Positions 1 through 8,258 of a stretch of DNA of 32,541 nt are shown in pieces (the stretch's first letter is position 1; every line of letters begins with the position of its first letter). The stretch comes from Nitrospiraceae bacterium UBA2166 (GTDB taxonomy: Bacteria > Nitrospirota > Nitrospiria > Nitrospirales > UBA2166). A program made the translations under genes and the position numbers. Below the pieces are notes generated by a model, which saw only the letters and a list, made by a program, of their open reading frames with translations, had not been told where the DNA came from and did no database searches. Where the stretch lies: NCBI GenBank assembly GCA_002328825.1, contig DCWI01000116.1:1-32541 (forward strand), written 5' to 3'.

Positions 1-54
1 GTCATCGGTAAAGTCCCCCTCATAAAAATAACTATGTCCTCTAACATCAGATAG

Positions 55-221
55 TTACGCAGACTTTTTAGTAGTCGCCGCCTCCACCATTTCATATTCC
101 ATTAACGTCCGATACAGACCAAGTAGTACCAAGAAACCAGCTTAAATGGCGGTTTGATCTGCCACATAGGCGAGGGTGCCGTCCGGCGTGATACGACTTT
201 TTGGGGATGATCCCCCACTGG
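55..221 (-). pseudogene. Decayed tail of a YVTN-type beta-propeller protein
   Basis: No intact gene lies downstream of apbE, but the minus strand keeps recognisable propeller-repeat pieces. Near 190-221 one frame reads PVGDHPQKVV. Around 145-195 a second frame reads RITPDGTLAYVADQTAI, ending at TAA (142-144). Together they resemble one YVTN repeat (VG..P..V..TPDG..AYVA) split by a frameshift. The second frame reopens after the TAA and runs to another TAA at 55-57, coding a short hydrophobic stretch followed by MEYEMVEAATTKKSA. I read this as the broken 3' end of a secreted propeller gene. The repeat match is visible; the loss of function is inferred. Confidence 0.45.
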
Positions 222-259
222 AAGTCATCCACTTCCCTCTAACTGCACAATTATGGAGT

Positions 260-1318
260 TCATAGCAGTGCAACGCGACTTTCGAGTGTCGGAGAGATGC
301 TTATATGCCCATCTCCGTCAACAATGAGCCCCTCACCATGCTGAGAACTTTCTAGAAGCGCCAGTCCGTCCTCCGGCCCCATCACAAACACTCCCGTCGC
401 CATCGCATCCGTGAGAGCACCATGTGCACCGATGACCGTCACACTTTGGCAATCCCTCGCCGGCAGCAGAGTCTTAGGATCTAAGAGATGATGATACATC
501 ACTCCATTTTTCGTGAAAAACCTCTCGTAGTCTCCCGATGTGGAAACAACCGTGTCTGTGAGATCCAAAGATGCTATCTGCTCCTCGGGTTTACGCGGAT
601 GGCGAACGCCAACACGCCAAGAGCGACCATTAGGTTTCTGGCCAAAGAGAAGGATGTCGCCGGCAGCTGAGATAATCCCAGATGATACTCCCTGCTCAAC
701 GAGCAGTTGTTTCGCTTTCTCCGCAATGAAGCCCTTGCCTATCCCACCCGCATCAATACGCATGTCAGGTTTGGAAAGGAAGACGGTCCTGTTTTCCTCG
801 TCGACGATGATGTGTTTAGGATTTGTTAGAGAGTGAAGGCTTTCACGTTCTCTGGCACTCGGCACATGCTTTCTTTTCAGGAAGCTCCAAAGATTGCTGG
901 GAGGCCCCATCGCAAGATTAAACGCCCCCTTTGTTATACGGGTAACACGCATTGCGTGAGAAATCACCTCAATGACTTCCCGACTCACCTGAACAGGATT
1001 GCGTCCTGCCGCCACATTGATCTGTGAGAGTTCGCTCCCCTGATCATAAAAGTTTAGAAGCTGTTCCAGGCGCTTCATCTCATCAAATGCTTTACCAATC
1101 GCTTCCTTCGCATTCCCCCGATCTCGAGTGACCGCCGTGATCCCAACGGAGACATTGCCCATCATCACGCTTGCCCCCTTGACAAGCTCATATTGGGCTT
1201 CCCTAGGATCGTCAGCCACGAGTGCAAACGCAGAAGTGCTGCCCGTAGCCTTGAGCCCTAACAGCCCGATTCCGAAGATCCGGAGAATGTCACGTCGCGT
1301 CAGGTTTTTGTTCACCAT
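260..1318 (-). CDS. apbE: FAD:protein FMN transferase (ApbE family), exported
   Basis: ApbE enzymes transfer FMN from FAD to a Thr or Ser of extracytoplasmic proteins through a phosphoester bond. This 352-residue protein has the usual family length. Visible motifs are the N-terminal MGNVSVGI strand, DAGGIGKGF, the SAAGDI loop, TSGDYERF, HHLLDPKT and the metal-site segment TDAMATGVFVMGPEDG. The N-terminus contains TRRDILRIF followed by a hydrophobic stretch, so Tat export is likely, though the twin-arginine motif is not perfect. It is the last gene of a minus-strand string, 66 bases after the ankyrin gene. A plausible substrate, the DUF3570 barrel with a DVVTGAT motif, lies two genes upstream. 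Assignment to the family is secure; the substrate is inferred. Confidence 0.93.
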   Translation of the reverse strand: MVNKNLTRRDILRIFGIGLLGLKATGSTSAFALVADDPREAQYELVKGASVMMGNVSVGITAVTRDRGNAKEAIGKAFDEMKRLEQLLNFYDQGSELSQINVAAGRNPVQVSREVIEVISHAMRVTRITKGAFNLAMGPPSNLWSFLKRKHVPSARERESLHSLTNPKHIIVDEENRTVFLSKPDMRIDAGGIGKGFIAEKAKQLLVEQGVSSGIISAAGDILLFGQKPNGRSWRVGVRHPRKPEEQIASLDLTDTVVSTSGDYERFFTKNGVMYHHLLDPKTLLPARDCQSVTVIGAHGALTDAMATGVFVMGPEDGLALLESSQHGEGLIVDGDGHISISPTLESRVALL

Positions 1319-1384
1319 TGTGGAAGCCCGAATGCCACCAGAGATAGAGCACTATACCTCTCTCAGGTAGCACAACCAATAATT

Positions 1385-1943
1385 TTAGATTCTCCTACTA
1401 CTCATGCTGCCTAGTGACATGAGGCACGAGGAAAGGTCTATGTTGCCGAGCTCAATCGCCAAATGAGCTGCGGTCTCTCCCGATGAAGTCCGAGCAGTCA
1501 CATCACATCCTCGAGCGACTAAGATTTTCGCAACATCGAGATGACCGAGGATCGCCGCAAGGTGAAGAGAGGTTCCTCCATCCATATCTCTCGCAGCAAT
1601 ATTGACTCCGTTATCAATAAGCCATTCCGCCACCTCGGCGTGACCGGTCATTGCCTCAACGTGCAAGAATGTGCCTCCAGTAATTATCGATGCATTGATG
1701 TCCACCAGCTTTTGAAAGCAAGAGGTTCGAAACAATAATACACCCCTTAGCCATTGCATCATGTAACGGAGTTCTCCCATATTGGCCTATTGTGTCATTT
1801 ACATCTTCGCCAGCGGAAACTCGTTGTTTTACTTTTTGAACATCTCCAGCTTTCGCCGCGTTGTGGAGATGACCAGCAACGACCTGAGACGGCACCAATA
1901 TCACGCAGCTAAGAAATGCACCCATTTTTAGTATTTGTAGCAT
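1385..1943 (-). pseudogene. Exported ankyrin-repeat protein, interrupted by a frameshift
   Basis: Two overlapping frames make one protein. From ATG 1943, with GGAGG eleven bases upstream, the first frame gives a signal peptide (MLQILKMGAFLSCVILVPSQVVA) broken here as MLQILKM then a hydrophobic run ending QVVA, followed by ankyrin repeats HLHNAAKAGDVQKVKQ and GRTPLHDAMAKG up to NLLLSK. The second frame continues with DINASIITGGTFLHVEA, GGTSLHLAAILGHLDVAKIL and GETAAHLAIELG. The join lies near 1706-1715; removing one T from the minus-strand GCTGGTGGAC restores SKAVDINA, a normal inter-repeat turn. Ankyrin repeats mediate protein binding, and the signal peptide places this one in the periplasm. 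It sits between the DUF3570 gene and apbE. The frameshift may be real or a sequencing error. Confidence 0.7.
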
Positions 1944-1965
1944 CTTAATGTTTTCCTCCAAGTTG

Positions 1966-3096
1966 CTAGAACGGAATGCGTAATGATGTCTGCAGAATAT
2001 TGGCATGTAAGGTTTTTCCACTAAAACCAGCGTTGCTTTCAAAATAATGGTCATATGACAGAGTGAACCGCCAATCTCTCAATCTTGTGTCGAGGCGCTT
2101 CAAACCAAAGTCGAATTTCACCCCAAGGAAATGGCTATTGAAATCGCGAAGCCGGTCATCTGCGGTCATAAACTCCGATACTTCTGTGACAACAGGCCTG
2201 AAGAAGTCCGCCTGGCGTTGAGAATAGAAACGATATCGCGGTCTAACGATCAGATCATCAAACAGGTAGTGGCTCACACGAAATTCGGTGGCGTAGCCAT
2301 TAACACCCCAATTGTCAAAGTAATATGACAGATTGGCATCCGCTGCCGTTCTCGTTTGGAAATGTCTTTTCATTCGGACAAAGAGTGTGTTGCGATCGCG
2401 TACTGATGGATGGACTTCATCGAAGATTTTCGCCGCAATAATTGGGCCAAGATTTTGTTCGATACGAATTTTCCGCGTGGGATTACTCAAGAACCCACTT
2501 AGATGAGAATAGCTGTACCCTCCCCCAATCCACATGTCGGGTGTGAGCACTTGTGTTAAGGACAACGTGATCGTATCGCTGTCCCGATCACGAGGGAATT
2601 CCTCCCCAGGGTTGGGGTTGAGATTATCGACTTCATCGAACGATCGCGCGTATAAAGCCGAGACGGTAAAATTGTCCTGAAAAAATGATCGGCTCAGCGC
2701 AAGAGAGAAGGCGTTAGAGTTGTAGTCCTCCTCTGTACTGTAGAAATAGTTAACACCCACTGTCGCCCAATCAAAACGATAGGTTCCACCACCAGCTACT
2801 TCTTGGCGGACTTCGTTAAACCCACCACCTTGGCCACCAGCAACTGTTGTGGCGCCAGTAACCACATCCGCCCCGTCACCCTCTGGTGCATCAATATTGA
2901 ATGTTTCATACGTATACTTCACGTTGACCGTCGCTCGCTCACCAAGATCTTTCCAGATGTGGATACTCGGCGTCTGAACCGTGAGGTTCTCATTATCGTC
3001 GTAATATCCGTAAAACAGTTCGACTGCGTCCTGAGCCAAAACAGTTACACTGGCGAGCAGATTAAGAACGATCGTTGCCGCGACGAGACGCCACAT
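1966..3096 (-). CDS. DUF3570 outer-membrane beta-barrel, candidate flavoprotein
   Basis: About 376 residues from ATG 3096, where a G-rich Shine-Dalgarno lies close upstream; a longer reading from 3138 would put 14 residues before an otherwise clean signal peptide (MWRLVAATIVLNLLASVTVLAQ). The mature part is rich in alternating aromatic/hydrophobic strands (YGYYDDNENLTV, TVGVNYFYS, NLSYYFDNWG, RPRYRFYSQ) and ends in RIPF, the terminal Phe typical of BAM-inserted barrels. Length and composition fit DUF3570. An early loop contains DVVTGAT, matching the Dxx[S/T]GA[S/T] motif used by ApbE. The gene overlaps the end of the upstream spermidine-synthase-like gene by 35 bases, which suggests translational coupling. 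DUF3570 genes commonly travel with DUF4266, thioredoxin-like and apbE genes, and all four are present here. The function is unknown. Confidence 0.8.
   Translation of the reverse strand: MWRLVAATIVLNLLASVTVLAQDAVELFYGYYDDNENLTVQTPSIHIWKDLGERATVNVKYTYETFNIDAPEGDGADVVTGATTVAGGQGGGFNEVRQEVAGGGTYRFDWATVGVNYFYSTEEDYNSNAFSLALSRSFFQDNFTVSALYARSFDEVDNLNPNPGEEFPRDRDSDTITLSLTQVLTPDMWIGGGYSYSHLSGFLSNPTRKIRIEQNLGPIIAAKIFDEVHPSVRDRNTLFVRMKRHFQTRTAADANLSYYFDNWGVNGYATEFRVSHYLFDDLIVRPRYRFYSQRQADFFRPVVTEVSEFMTADDRLRDFNSHFLGVKFDFGLKRLDTRLRDWRFTLSYDHYFESNAGFSGKTLHANILQTSLRIPF
2848..2868 (-). other. Predicted covalent FMN attachment motif in the DUF3570 protein
   Basis: The codons read D-V-V-T-G-A-T, followed by T-V. 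In NqrC, RnfG and other ApbE substrates, FMN is joined to the last Thr or Ser of Dxx[S/T]GA[S/T]. The predicted acceptor is Thr83 when counted from ATG 3096. It lies in a Gly-rich loop near the N-terminus of the barrel. That the motif is present is observed; that it is flavinylated is inferred. Confidence 0.5.
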
Positions 3097-5647
3097 CTGC
3101 CCCCCGTATTCCGTGAGAATCCATTGATCGTAAGACAATATTTAACACATCGAGATAGTCACTACCCTTCATTATCTGTGTCGCCTCTCGAATCGTGAGC
3201 AGCTGTCCATTTATATCGTTCTCGATTCCCTGTACCACGGCGCGAAAAAGAAGATTTCCCGGCTGAGCCGAGAGTGGGGTGGAGGAGTCAAAAGCCGCTG
3301 TTTTTACTTGAACTGCCGTCCCCGACGAAGACGCCTGAGCAAGACGGGTATACAGCATGGCTAACGACGTCCCCTTGTACATCTGTTTTCGTGTTTGGCT
3401 CTTTGGTGCTTCAAACTCGATGATCGGAAGGTTATCGGTATTGAGAGGGAATTGTTCTAACCATGACTGAACCGTGGAAAGATCGCCTCCATACATTGTT
3501 AAGAATCCGTTTGCTGATCGAAGCAACGGATCTTTGGGCTGGATCTTCTCTTGAAGTCTTGCAATCCGTGGCGTGATTGTGTCCATGTCCAATATGATTG
3601 GATCATTCGACCCAACCAGACCTATAATGGGTGCCTTTGCGGAATAATCGCCACGCCAGACGGATACATGCGGAAATGCTTTGGCCATCGTCGCCGCAAT
3701 GATTCCGAACTCGCGGTCAGAGAGCTGGTACAATGGCAGCCATTGGCAATAGAGCCCATTCGGGTTTAGCCTTTTCGCGCTTGCTTGGTAGTGTTCGAGG
3801 GTATAGAGATTGCCCGTCCCTGCATGCCATGGGACGAAAAGATCGGAGACGATGGCATCGTATTTCCTGTTAGTGGTACGAAGGTACACACGACCATCGT
3901 CGACCACGGCTTTGACGTTATCGTTGACCAGAAGATCCGCATTCTCTTCTTTGAAATAAGGAAGGGCGTCCAAGACGCCAGGAAGAATTTCGATCCCAAC
4001 TAGCGAATCTAAATCGTGATCGATACCGGCGCTCATGCTGATACCCGTAGCCACACCAACGAATGCCACATCTTTCGGTTCCGGATGGAGCAAGAGCGGA
4101 AGGTGCCCTAACCGCTTCTCACCACGAACTGCTACGGTAGCGCCAAGATTGTATGTATTGTTGCTCTTGAGCCAGATGACGTTCTGCGCATCACGTACAA
4201 CTGAAATCGCGGCTTCTCTTCCCTCATCCAAATACAACAATCGTTCGCCAGGCTTAATACGCTGAGACGAGTACTGCATAGGATTGGCGAGAAATACTAT
4301 AACGAGTGAAAAAGATAAACCCATGGTAACTGCACAGGTTCGAAGACCCCGAGATTTCCCATAGAACAACGCCAGCTGAGAGAGGAGCAAAAATAGCAGC
4401 CCGACCGCAACGATCGCCTTCCACAAGCCCATCGTGGGGATTAGGACGAACCCTGCGATGATCCCTCCACTCAGTGCACCAAGCAGATTCCACAGATTGA
4501 CTCCACCCAAAGTGGTGCCGACGGGCCGATGGAATTGCTCATAGAGCCTCCAGAGCAATGGCAACGAAAAGCCGGCACTTAGAACAGGAACAATGATGAT
4601 TCCCGCGACTAGTGCGACAACCTTGAAGATATACAATGGCCATCCAACGCCATATTCAAAGTAGGCAAACCCCGTCATGTACGCGAACAGGAGAGGCGTG
4701 ATCACGACACACAATGAGGTGATTCCGAGGCTCACACCAAGCACCGCCACGGCATGGCGAAGGAACTTCTGTGCTCCACTGATCAGCAGAGCTCCTAGGG
4801 CTAATCCGACCAAGAAGATCAGAACGATGGCGGAAAAACTATAGACCGAGTTTTGGAAGACCAGGGCAAACATCCTGGTCCACAACACCTCAATCGCAAT
4901 GGTTCCAAGGCCAGAGCCAAAGGCGATGCCCAACAGGACTCGCTGGGGTAGTAGCGACACGCCCCCTTCATCGTTCCTAGTGTCAGGAATCGGGGGTTGA
5001 TTGGTCTCCACCGACTGCACACTCAGATGCGGGTTCGAGCGCCACCAAGCGAGGACGAGCCCGCCTAGCACGCAGTTGGTCATAAGCGCTAACACATATG
5101 TATTGAAGTTTCCGAGAAAAGGGGGAAGCAAAAATCCAGCTAGGACAACCCCACCCACAGCTCCAAAGGTATTGATAGCATAGAGTCGGCCCGCATCTCG
5201 GCCAAGTAGCGCGCGTTGAGTAATCAAAACCGAACCGAGAAGTGGAAACGTTGCACCGATGAAGATGCTCGCAGGAAGCATGAACACAAGTGCAACGAGC
5301 ACTTTGGCCATATCCATGACCCACGACGCCGTATCCCCCACAAGAAGCATGGGCTGCAGATGAAGATACAAAGACGTCACCAACAACACAGGTGACGCAG
5401 TAATCGCGATCCCCAACTCTACGAGGCCATAGGCTTTAAAGGGCGATGAGACTCTTGATGCGAGACGGCCCCCCCAAGAATTTCCGATTGCCATCCCAAG
5501 GAAGAACACAAACAAGACAATCGCGGCAGACTTTGCCGTGTTGCCAAACAACATCTGTACCTCACGCATCCACAGAATTTCGTACACAATCCCTGCGGTA
5601 CCTGAGAAGAAGAAAATGCTAAATAGAAACAGGCGTGAAAGATTCAT
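3062..5647 (-). CDS. Membrane-fused spermidine-synthase-like protein
   Basis: This 861-residue protein has a polytopic N-terminal half (about residues 1-460, a dozen or so hydrophobic segments, beginning LFLFSIFFFSGTAGIVYEILW) and a soluble spermidine-synthase-like Rossmann domain (about 465-690: LLYLDEGREAAISVV, VGVATGISMSAG, VVDDGRVYL, YDAIVSDLFVPW, GNLYTLEHY). The tail to 861 includes LNTDNLPIIEF, common in this family. The catalytic DxxDP-type segment of true aminopropyltransferases is replaced by SDLFVPW, so polyamine synthesis is doubtful. Such fusions are known in envelope-associated and electron-transfer gene clusters without a settled role. The start at 5647 has only a weak purine-rich ribosome site. 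Its end overlaps the DUF3570 gene start. Confidence 0.85.
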   Translation of the reverse strand: MNLSRLFLFSIFFFSGTAGIVYEILWMREVQMLFGNTAKSAAIVLFVFFLGMAIGNSWGGRLASRVSSPFKAYGLVELGIAITASPVLLVTSLYLHLQPMLLVGDTASWVMDMAKVLVALVFMLPASIFIGATFPLLGSVLITQRALLGRDAGRLYAINTFGAVGGVVLAGFLLPPFLGNFNTYVLALMTNCVLGGLVLAWWRSNPHLSVQSVETNQPPIPDTRNDEGGVSLLPQRVLLGIAFGSGLGTIAIEVLWTRMFALVFQNSVYSFSAIVLIFLVGLALGALLISGAQKFLRHAVAVLGVSLGITSLCVVITPLLFAYMTGFAYFEYGVGWPLYIFKVVALVAGIIIVPVLSAGFSLPLLWRLYEQFHRPVGTTLGGVNLWNLLGALSGGIIAGFVLIPTMGLWKAIVAVGLLFLLLSQLALFYGKSRGLRTCAVTMGLSFSLVIVFLANPMQYSSQRIKPGERLLYLDEGREAAISVVRDAQNVIWLKSNNTYNLGATVAVRGEKRLGHLPLLLHPEPKDVAFVGVATGISMSAGIDHDLDSLVGIEILPGVLDALPYFKEENADLLVNDNVKAVVDDGRVYLRTTNRKYDAIVSDLFVPWHAGTGNLYTLEHYQASAKRLNPNGLYCQWLPLYQLSDREFGIIAATMAKAFPHVSVWRGDYSAKAPIIGLVGSNDPIILDMDTITPRIARLQEKIQPKDPLLRSANGFLTMYGGDLSTVQSWLEQFPLNTDNLPIIEFEAPKSQTRKQMYKGTSLAMLYTRLAQASSSGTAVQVKTAAFDSSTPLSAQPGNLLFRAVVQGIENDINGQLLTIREATQIMKGSDYLDVLNIVLRSMDSHGIRGADVASRRGNDRS

Positions 5648-5701
5648 TTCAAATCTTTATTTCCCAAAAGGTCACAATCCTCACCTGACTTTCTATAAAC
5701 A

Positions 5702-5759
5702 CCCTCCTCCCACCCTTCCCCCGCAAGGGGGAAGGGTGGGAAAATACAAGACAGGAGGG
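5702..5759. repeat. Perfect 14-bp hairpin with outer arms, REP-like
   Basis: The core is a perfect 14-bp inverted repeat (5709-5722, CCCACCCTTCCCCC; 5727-5740, its complement) around a GCAA tetraloop. Seven-base outer arms CCCTCCT (5702-5708) and AGGAGGG (5753-5759) also pair. No T-run follows on either strand, so it is not a standard intrinsic terminator. The C/G-rich architecture resembles interspersed palindromic repeats. It lies between the CARDB gene and the spermidine-synthase-like gene and could stabilise or attenuate transcripts. Confidence 0.65.
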
Positions 5760-5868
5760 CAAGAGCACTGCAAACTACCATCCGCATGACTAGGGAGGTC
5801 GAGACATCATGGCACTTCAACGCATCGCCCTGCCCTTCCAATCTCAGATGTCATCACACGTCACCACG

Positions 5869-7614
5869 TCACTTATAAGGCGTGTGCAGCCCTTCGATCC
5901 CAACATCCGTAGCATGGCTACCTACCGGTAACTGGGCAATTTCTGTATCCGTTTTGGTGTTGATGACAGAAACGGTGTTACATTCCTCACAAGTGTTGGG
6001 ATAGAACGCCAGCTTGCCGTCCGAAGTCACCTCGCCATTGCGGTGGGAGCCAGACTCGCCGATCGTGACATCGCCTAAGAATTGATGATACGTCGCGGAG
6101 GTTGGATCGATGTCCACGACTGCCGCGACGTTTGTCTTGGCACGTCGATTACTGCTTGGAAGGTAGGCCTTCTTGCCATTCTCGTCGATGCTTCCGACAG
6201 ACACATCTCCAAGTTCGATCACCGCAATGACCTTGTCATTATCAGTCGCATCAATGGCCGAAAGCCACCCCGTTCCCGGGTCTCCTTCTTCTAGACCATC
6301 TTTCGAGCCGACGGTATACACGGTCTTCCCTTCATGGGCGATATGCACGTAGCCCGCAGCAGGAATCTGCCCAGGTCCCGATCCTGCCGGAATGCACGAC
6401 ACCGGAAGATCTTCCTGGGTGGTGTCAACGACAGTCACGGCACAGGTCAGTGGTGATGTGGCTCCGTTATAGAATTTCCCACTGTATTCGGAATAGTCCA
6501 TGCCATGGGGAACAATATCGACCCCAATCATGTTAGGATTTCCCGGAGGATTGATGCCTGGAACCGTCTTCACGATCTCAAGGAAGGTTGAGGATGACGG
6601 GTCGTTGTCAATGACACTCATGGTCCGATCCGAGATGTTGCTGGTCGCGAACAGTAACCTGGCGTTGGGAGCATGTTCGGTCGGAAAGCTAAATGCCGAC
6701 TTGTGGTGCCCATTACCAGTCACGATCTCGCTCCATTTCAAATAGTCAGGGTCGTTGGGATCGACATTGAGGCGAAAGACCCCGTCGGGATCGTCACCAT
6801 TTTCAGCATCGTCCCCTGTAGGCCCATCATTATTGAGCCAGAGGTGTTTCCCGTCGGGATCGTCATACGCATGCACAAGACGAGTGGCATTCCCAGTCTT
6901 GAGACTTTCCAGAACCACCGTGTCCTCAATCTCCAACGATTCCACGTCTACAACCAGAACCCCACTCGATGGAATGCCTGTTTTAGGCCCGATAAATCCC
7001 TTGCGAACAAGGATGATGGCCTTTGAGAAATCCCTAGAATAATGAATTTCGCCAAGCTCAAACCCAGGATTCTGGGAAAAATTGAACAAAGCTAATTGGT
7101 CAAATGGGGCCTTTCCGTCAAAAACACTCAAGGTGAGTGCAGTGTCAGCAACCATAACTCGCGGCGCCCTCGCGACCCTCGCCGCGATGTGCTCAACCAT
7201 GGTGTTGTTGGACTCATTGCTTTCCTCAACAACATCTGGTTCATCATCCACAGTGACAATCGCGTGCAGCCCAATGACACCGCTAAGTCTGGACACTTTG
7301 AATTTGCGCTCGCTACTTGTGCCCGCGAAGCATTCACCGGCCGCAATCGCGTTCATCTCCTTGACTTGAAGAAGCGGGTCATTTCCGTCTAGCACAGCAT
7401 CTTGCGAGAGGCGCAATGCCACGACGAATGGACCCGCGGCTTGCGAATCCCCTTCATTACATACCTCGACTTTGACAATCAGTTTTTGACCATCGTCTTT
7501 ATCTTTTATTTTCACTTTCGTGATGGAGACAGTTAAATCAGGGGCAGCGAACACGACCCCAAAACTCCCCACGAGAAATATACCGGCAACCAGTACAACA
7601 ATGAAACTACGCAT
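5869..7614 (-). CDS. Secreted CARDB-domain plus beta-propeller protein
   Basis: From ATG 7614 (AAAGGA seven bases upstream) the product is about 581 residues. A clear Sec signal peptide (MRSFIVVLVAGIFLVGSFGV, cleavage near VFA-AP) is followed by a CARDB-like immunoglobulin fold at about residues 24-145: APDLTVSITKVKIKDKDDG, KVEVCNEGDSQAAGPF and the signature DVVEESNESNNTM. The remainder resembles a YVTN/cytochrome-d1-type beta-propeller, with repeats such as TMSVIDNDPSS, TVYTVGSKDG and a last blade NTVSVINTKTDTEIAQLPVG. A longer reading to 7752 adds a Cys-rich N-terminus upstream of the signal peptide and is not credible. Both domains are adhesion or protein-contact folds; no catalytic motif is visible. 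There is one CNEGDSQA and one CEECNTV cysteine cluster. The role is unknown. Confidence 0.82.
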   Translation of the reverse strand: MRSFIVVLVAGIFLVGSFGVVFAAPDLTVSITKVKIKDKDDGQKLIVKVEVCNEGDSQAAGPFVVALRLSQDAVLDGNDPLLQVKEMNAIAAGECFAGTSSERKFKVSRLSGVIGLHAIVTVDDEPDVVEESNESNNTMVEHIAARVARAPRVMVADTALTLSVFDGKAPFDQLALFNFSQNPGFELGEIHYSRDFSKAIILVRKGFIGPKTGIPSSGVLVVDVESLEIEDTVVLESLKTGNATRLVHAYDDPDGKHLWLNNDGPTGDDAENGDDPDGVFRLNVDPNDPDYLKWSEIVTGNGHHKSAFSFPTEHAPNARLLFATSNISDRTMSVIDNDPSSSTFLEIVKTVPGINPPGNPNMIGVDIVPHGMDYSEYSGKFYNGATSPLTCAVTVVDTTQEDLPVSCIPAGSGPGQIPAAGYVHIAHEGKTVYTVGSKDGLEEGDPGTGWLSAIDATDNDKVIAVIELGDVSVGSIDENGKKAYLPSSNRRAKTNVAAVVDIDPTSATYHQFLGDVTIGESGSHRNGEVTSDGKLAFYPNTCEECNTVSVINTKTDTEIAQLPVGSHATDVGIEGLHTPYK

Positions 7615-7799
7615 AACACATCCTTTCTGTGACTCGCCTGTCTCACAAACACAAGGGTCGCACGCGCAATAGAATAGACAGCGCACGTATTCGTTCTGCT
7701 TGGAGACACAGACTACTGCGCTCGCACTCTGGCGAGCGGTTAAACAACTCAATTGTTATGTATTGGTTAGAGTCACCACGACGTAACGTATGTGACTCA

Positions 7800-7890
7800 T
7801 CGTCATTCCCTGTCAAACGGAAAACCAGAAAAGCCAGGAGATTTCAGATGCTGCCCCGGATTCGATCCATGGTCAAGCCTGGAATGACGA
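7800..7890. repeat. 91-bp palindromic intergenic element
   Basis: Perfect 10-bp terminal inverted repeats TCGTCATTCC (7800-7809) and GGAATGACGA (7881-7890) bound a 71-base interior with further CCAGG/CCTGG-type pairing. CGTCATTCC...GGAATGACG termini are typical of mobile intergenic repeats found in many copies in bacterial genomes. It lies between the CARDB gene and the operon 7911-9232, so it may also separate the two transcription units. Only one copy is present in this window. Confidence 0.6.
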
Positions 7891-7910
7891 GCGCTATACG
7901 CGATCTATCG

Positions 7911-8255
7911 TTAGGTGATGGTGAAGATAGGAGGTCCGCGAAGAAAAATATTGGAAAGAAAAAATTGGATATAATACGAGCCGGAAATGGCGAACACAGT
8001 AAGGTATGGAATCCAATAGAACGAGTTGATTTGGTCTCCTTGCGCGATAAACGATGAAGTGGCACACATCCACATGCAGGTGAAACTGACATGCATCTCG
8101 CCACGATCTATGGCGTCTGAATGGTTGTGTCTGGTACCCCAAACGGAATTCGCAATGGTGAGCGCGAAGACGTATATGGCAAGAGATACAGCAATCGCAT
8201 GCATCGCCGACCAACGCACGTGGCTAGGTTCATTGTCAGTGCGACAACACGTCAT
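7911..8255 (-). CDS. Small membrane protein with HNH...CxWMC motif (paralog 1)
   Basis: The protein has 114 residues from ATG 8255, only three bases after the DUF4266 stop; by comparison with its paralog, ATG 8204 (MHAIAVSLAIYVFAL) is also possible. It has an N-terminal hydrophobic signal/anchor, the block RHNHSDAIDRGEMH then VSFTCMWMCATSSFI, a second hydrophobic segment (YWIPYLTVFAISGSYYIQFF) and a C-terminal LRGPP. The central block aligns almost position by position with the protein at 9788-10096 (GHNH...D...MH.S...C.WMCA.S.F). Clustered His, Met and Cys suggest metal binding, perhaps copper, and the RGPP tail recalls small DUF2946-type proteins. That resemblance is tentative. Confidence 0.7.
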   Translation of the reverse strand: MTCCRTDNEPSHVRWSAMHAIAVSLAIYVFALTIANSVWGTRHNHSDAIDRGEMHVSFTCMWMCATSSFIAQGDQINSFYWIPYLTVFAISGSYYIQFFLSNIFLRGPPIFTIT

Positions 8256-8258
8256 AAA

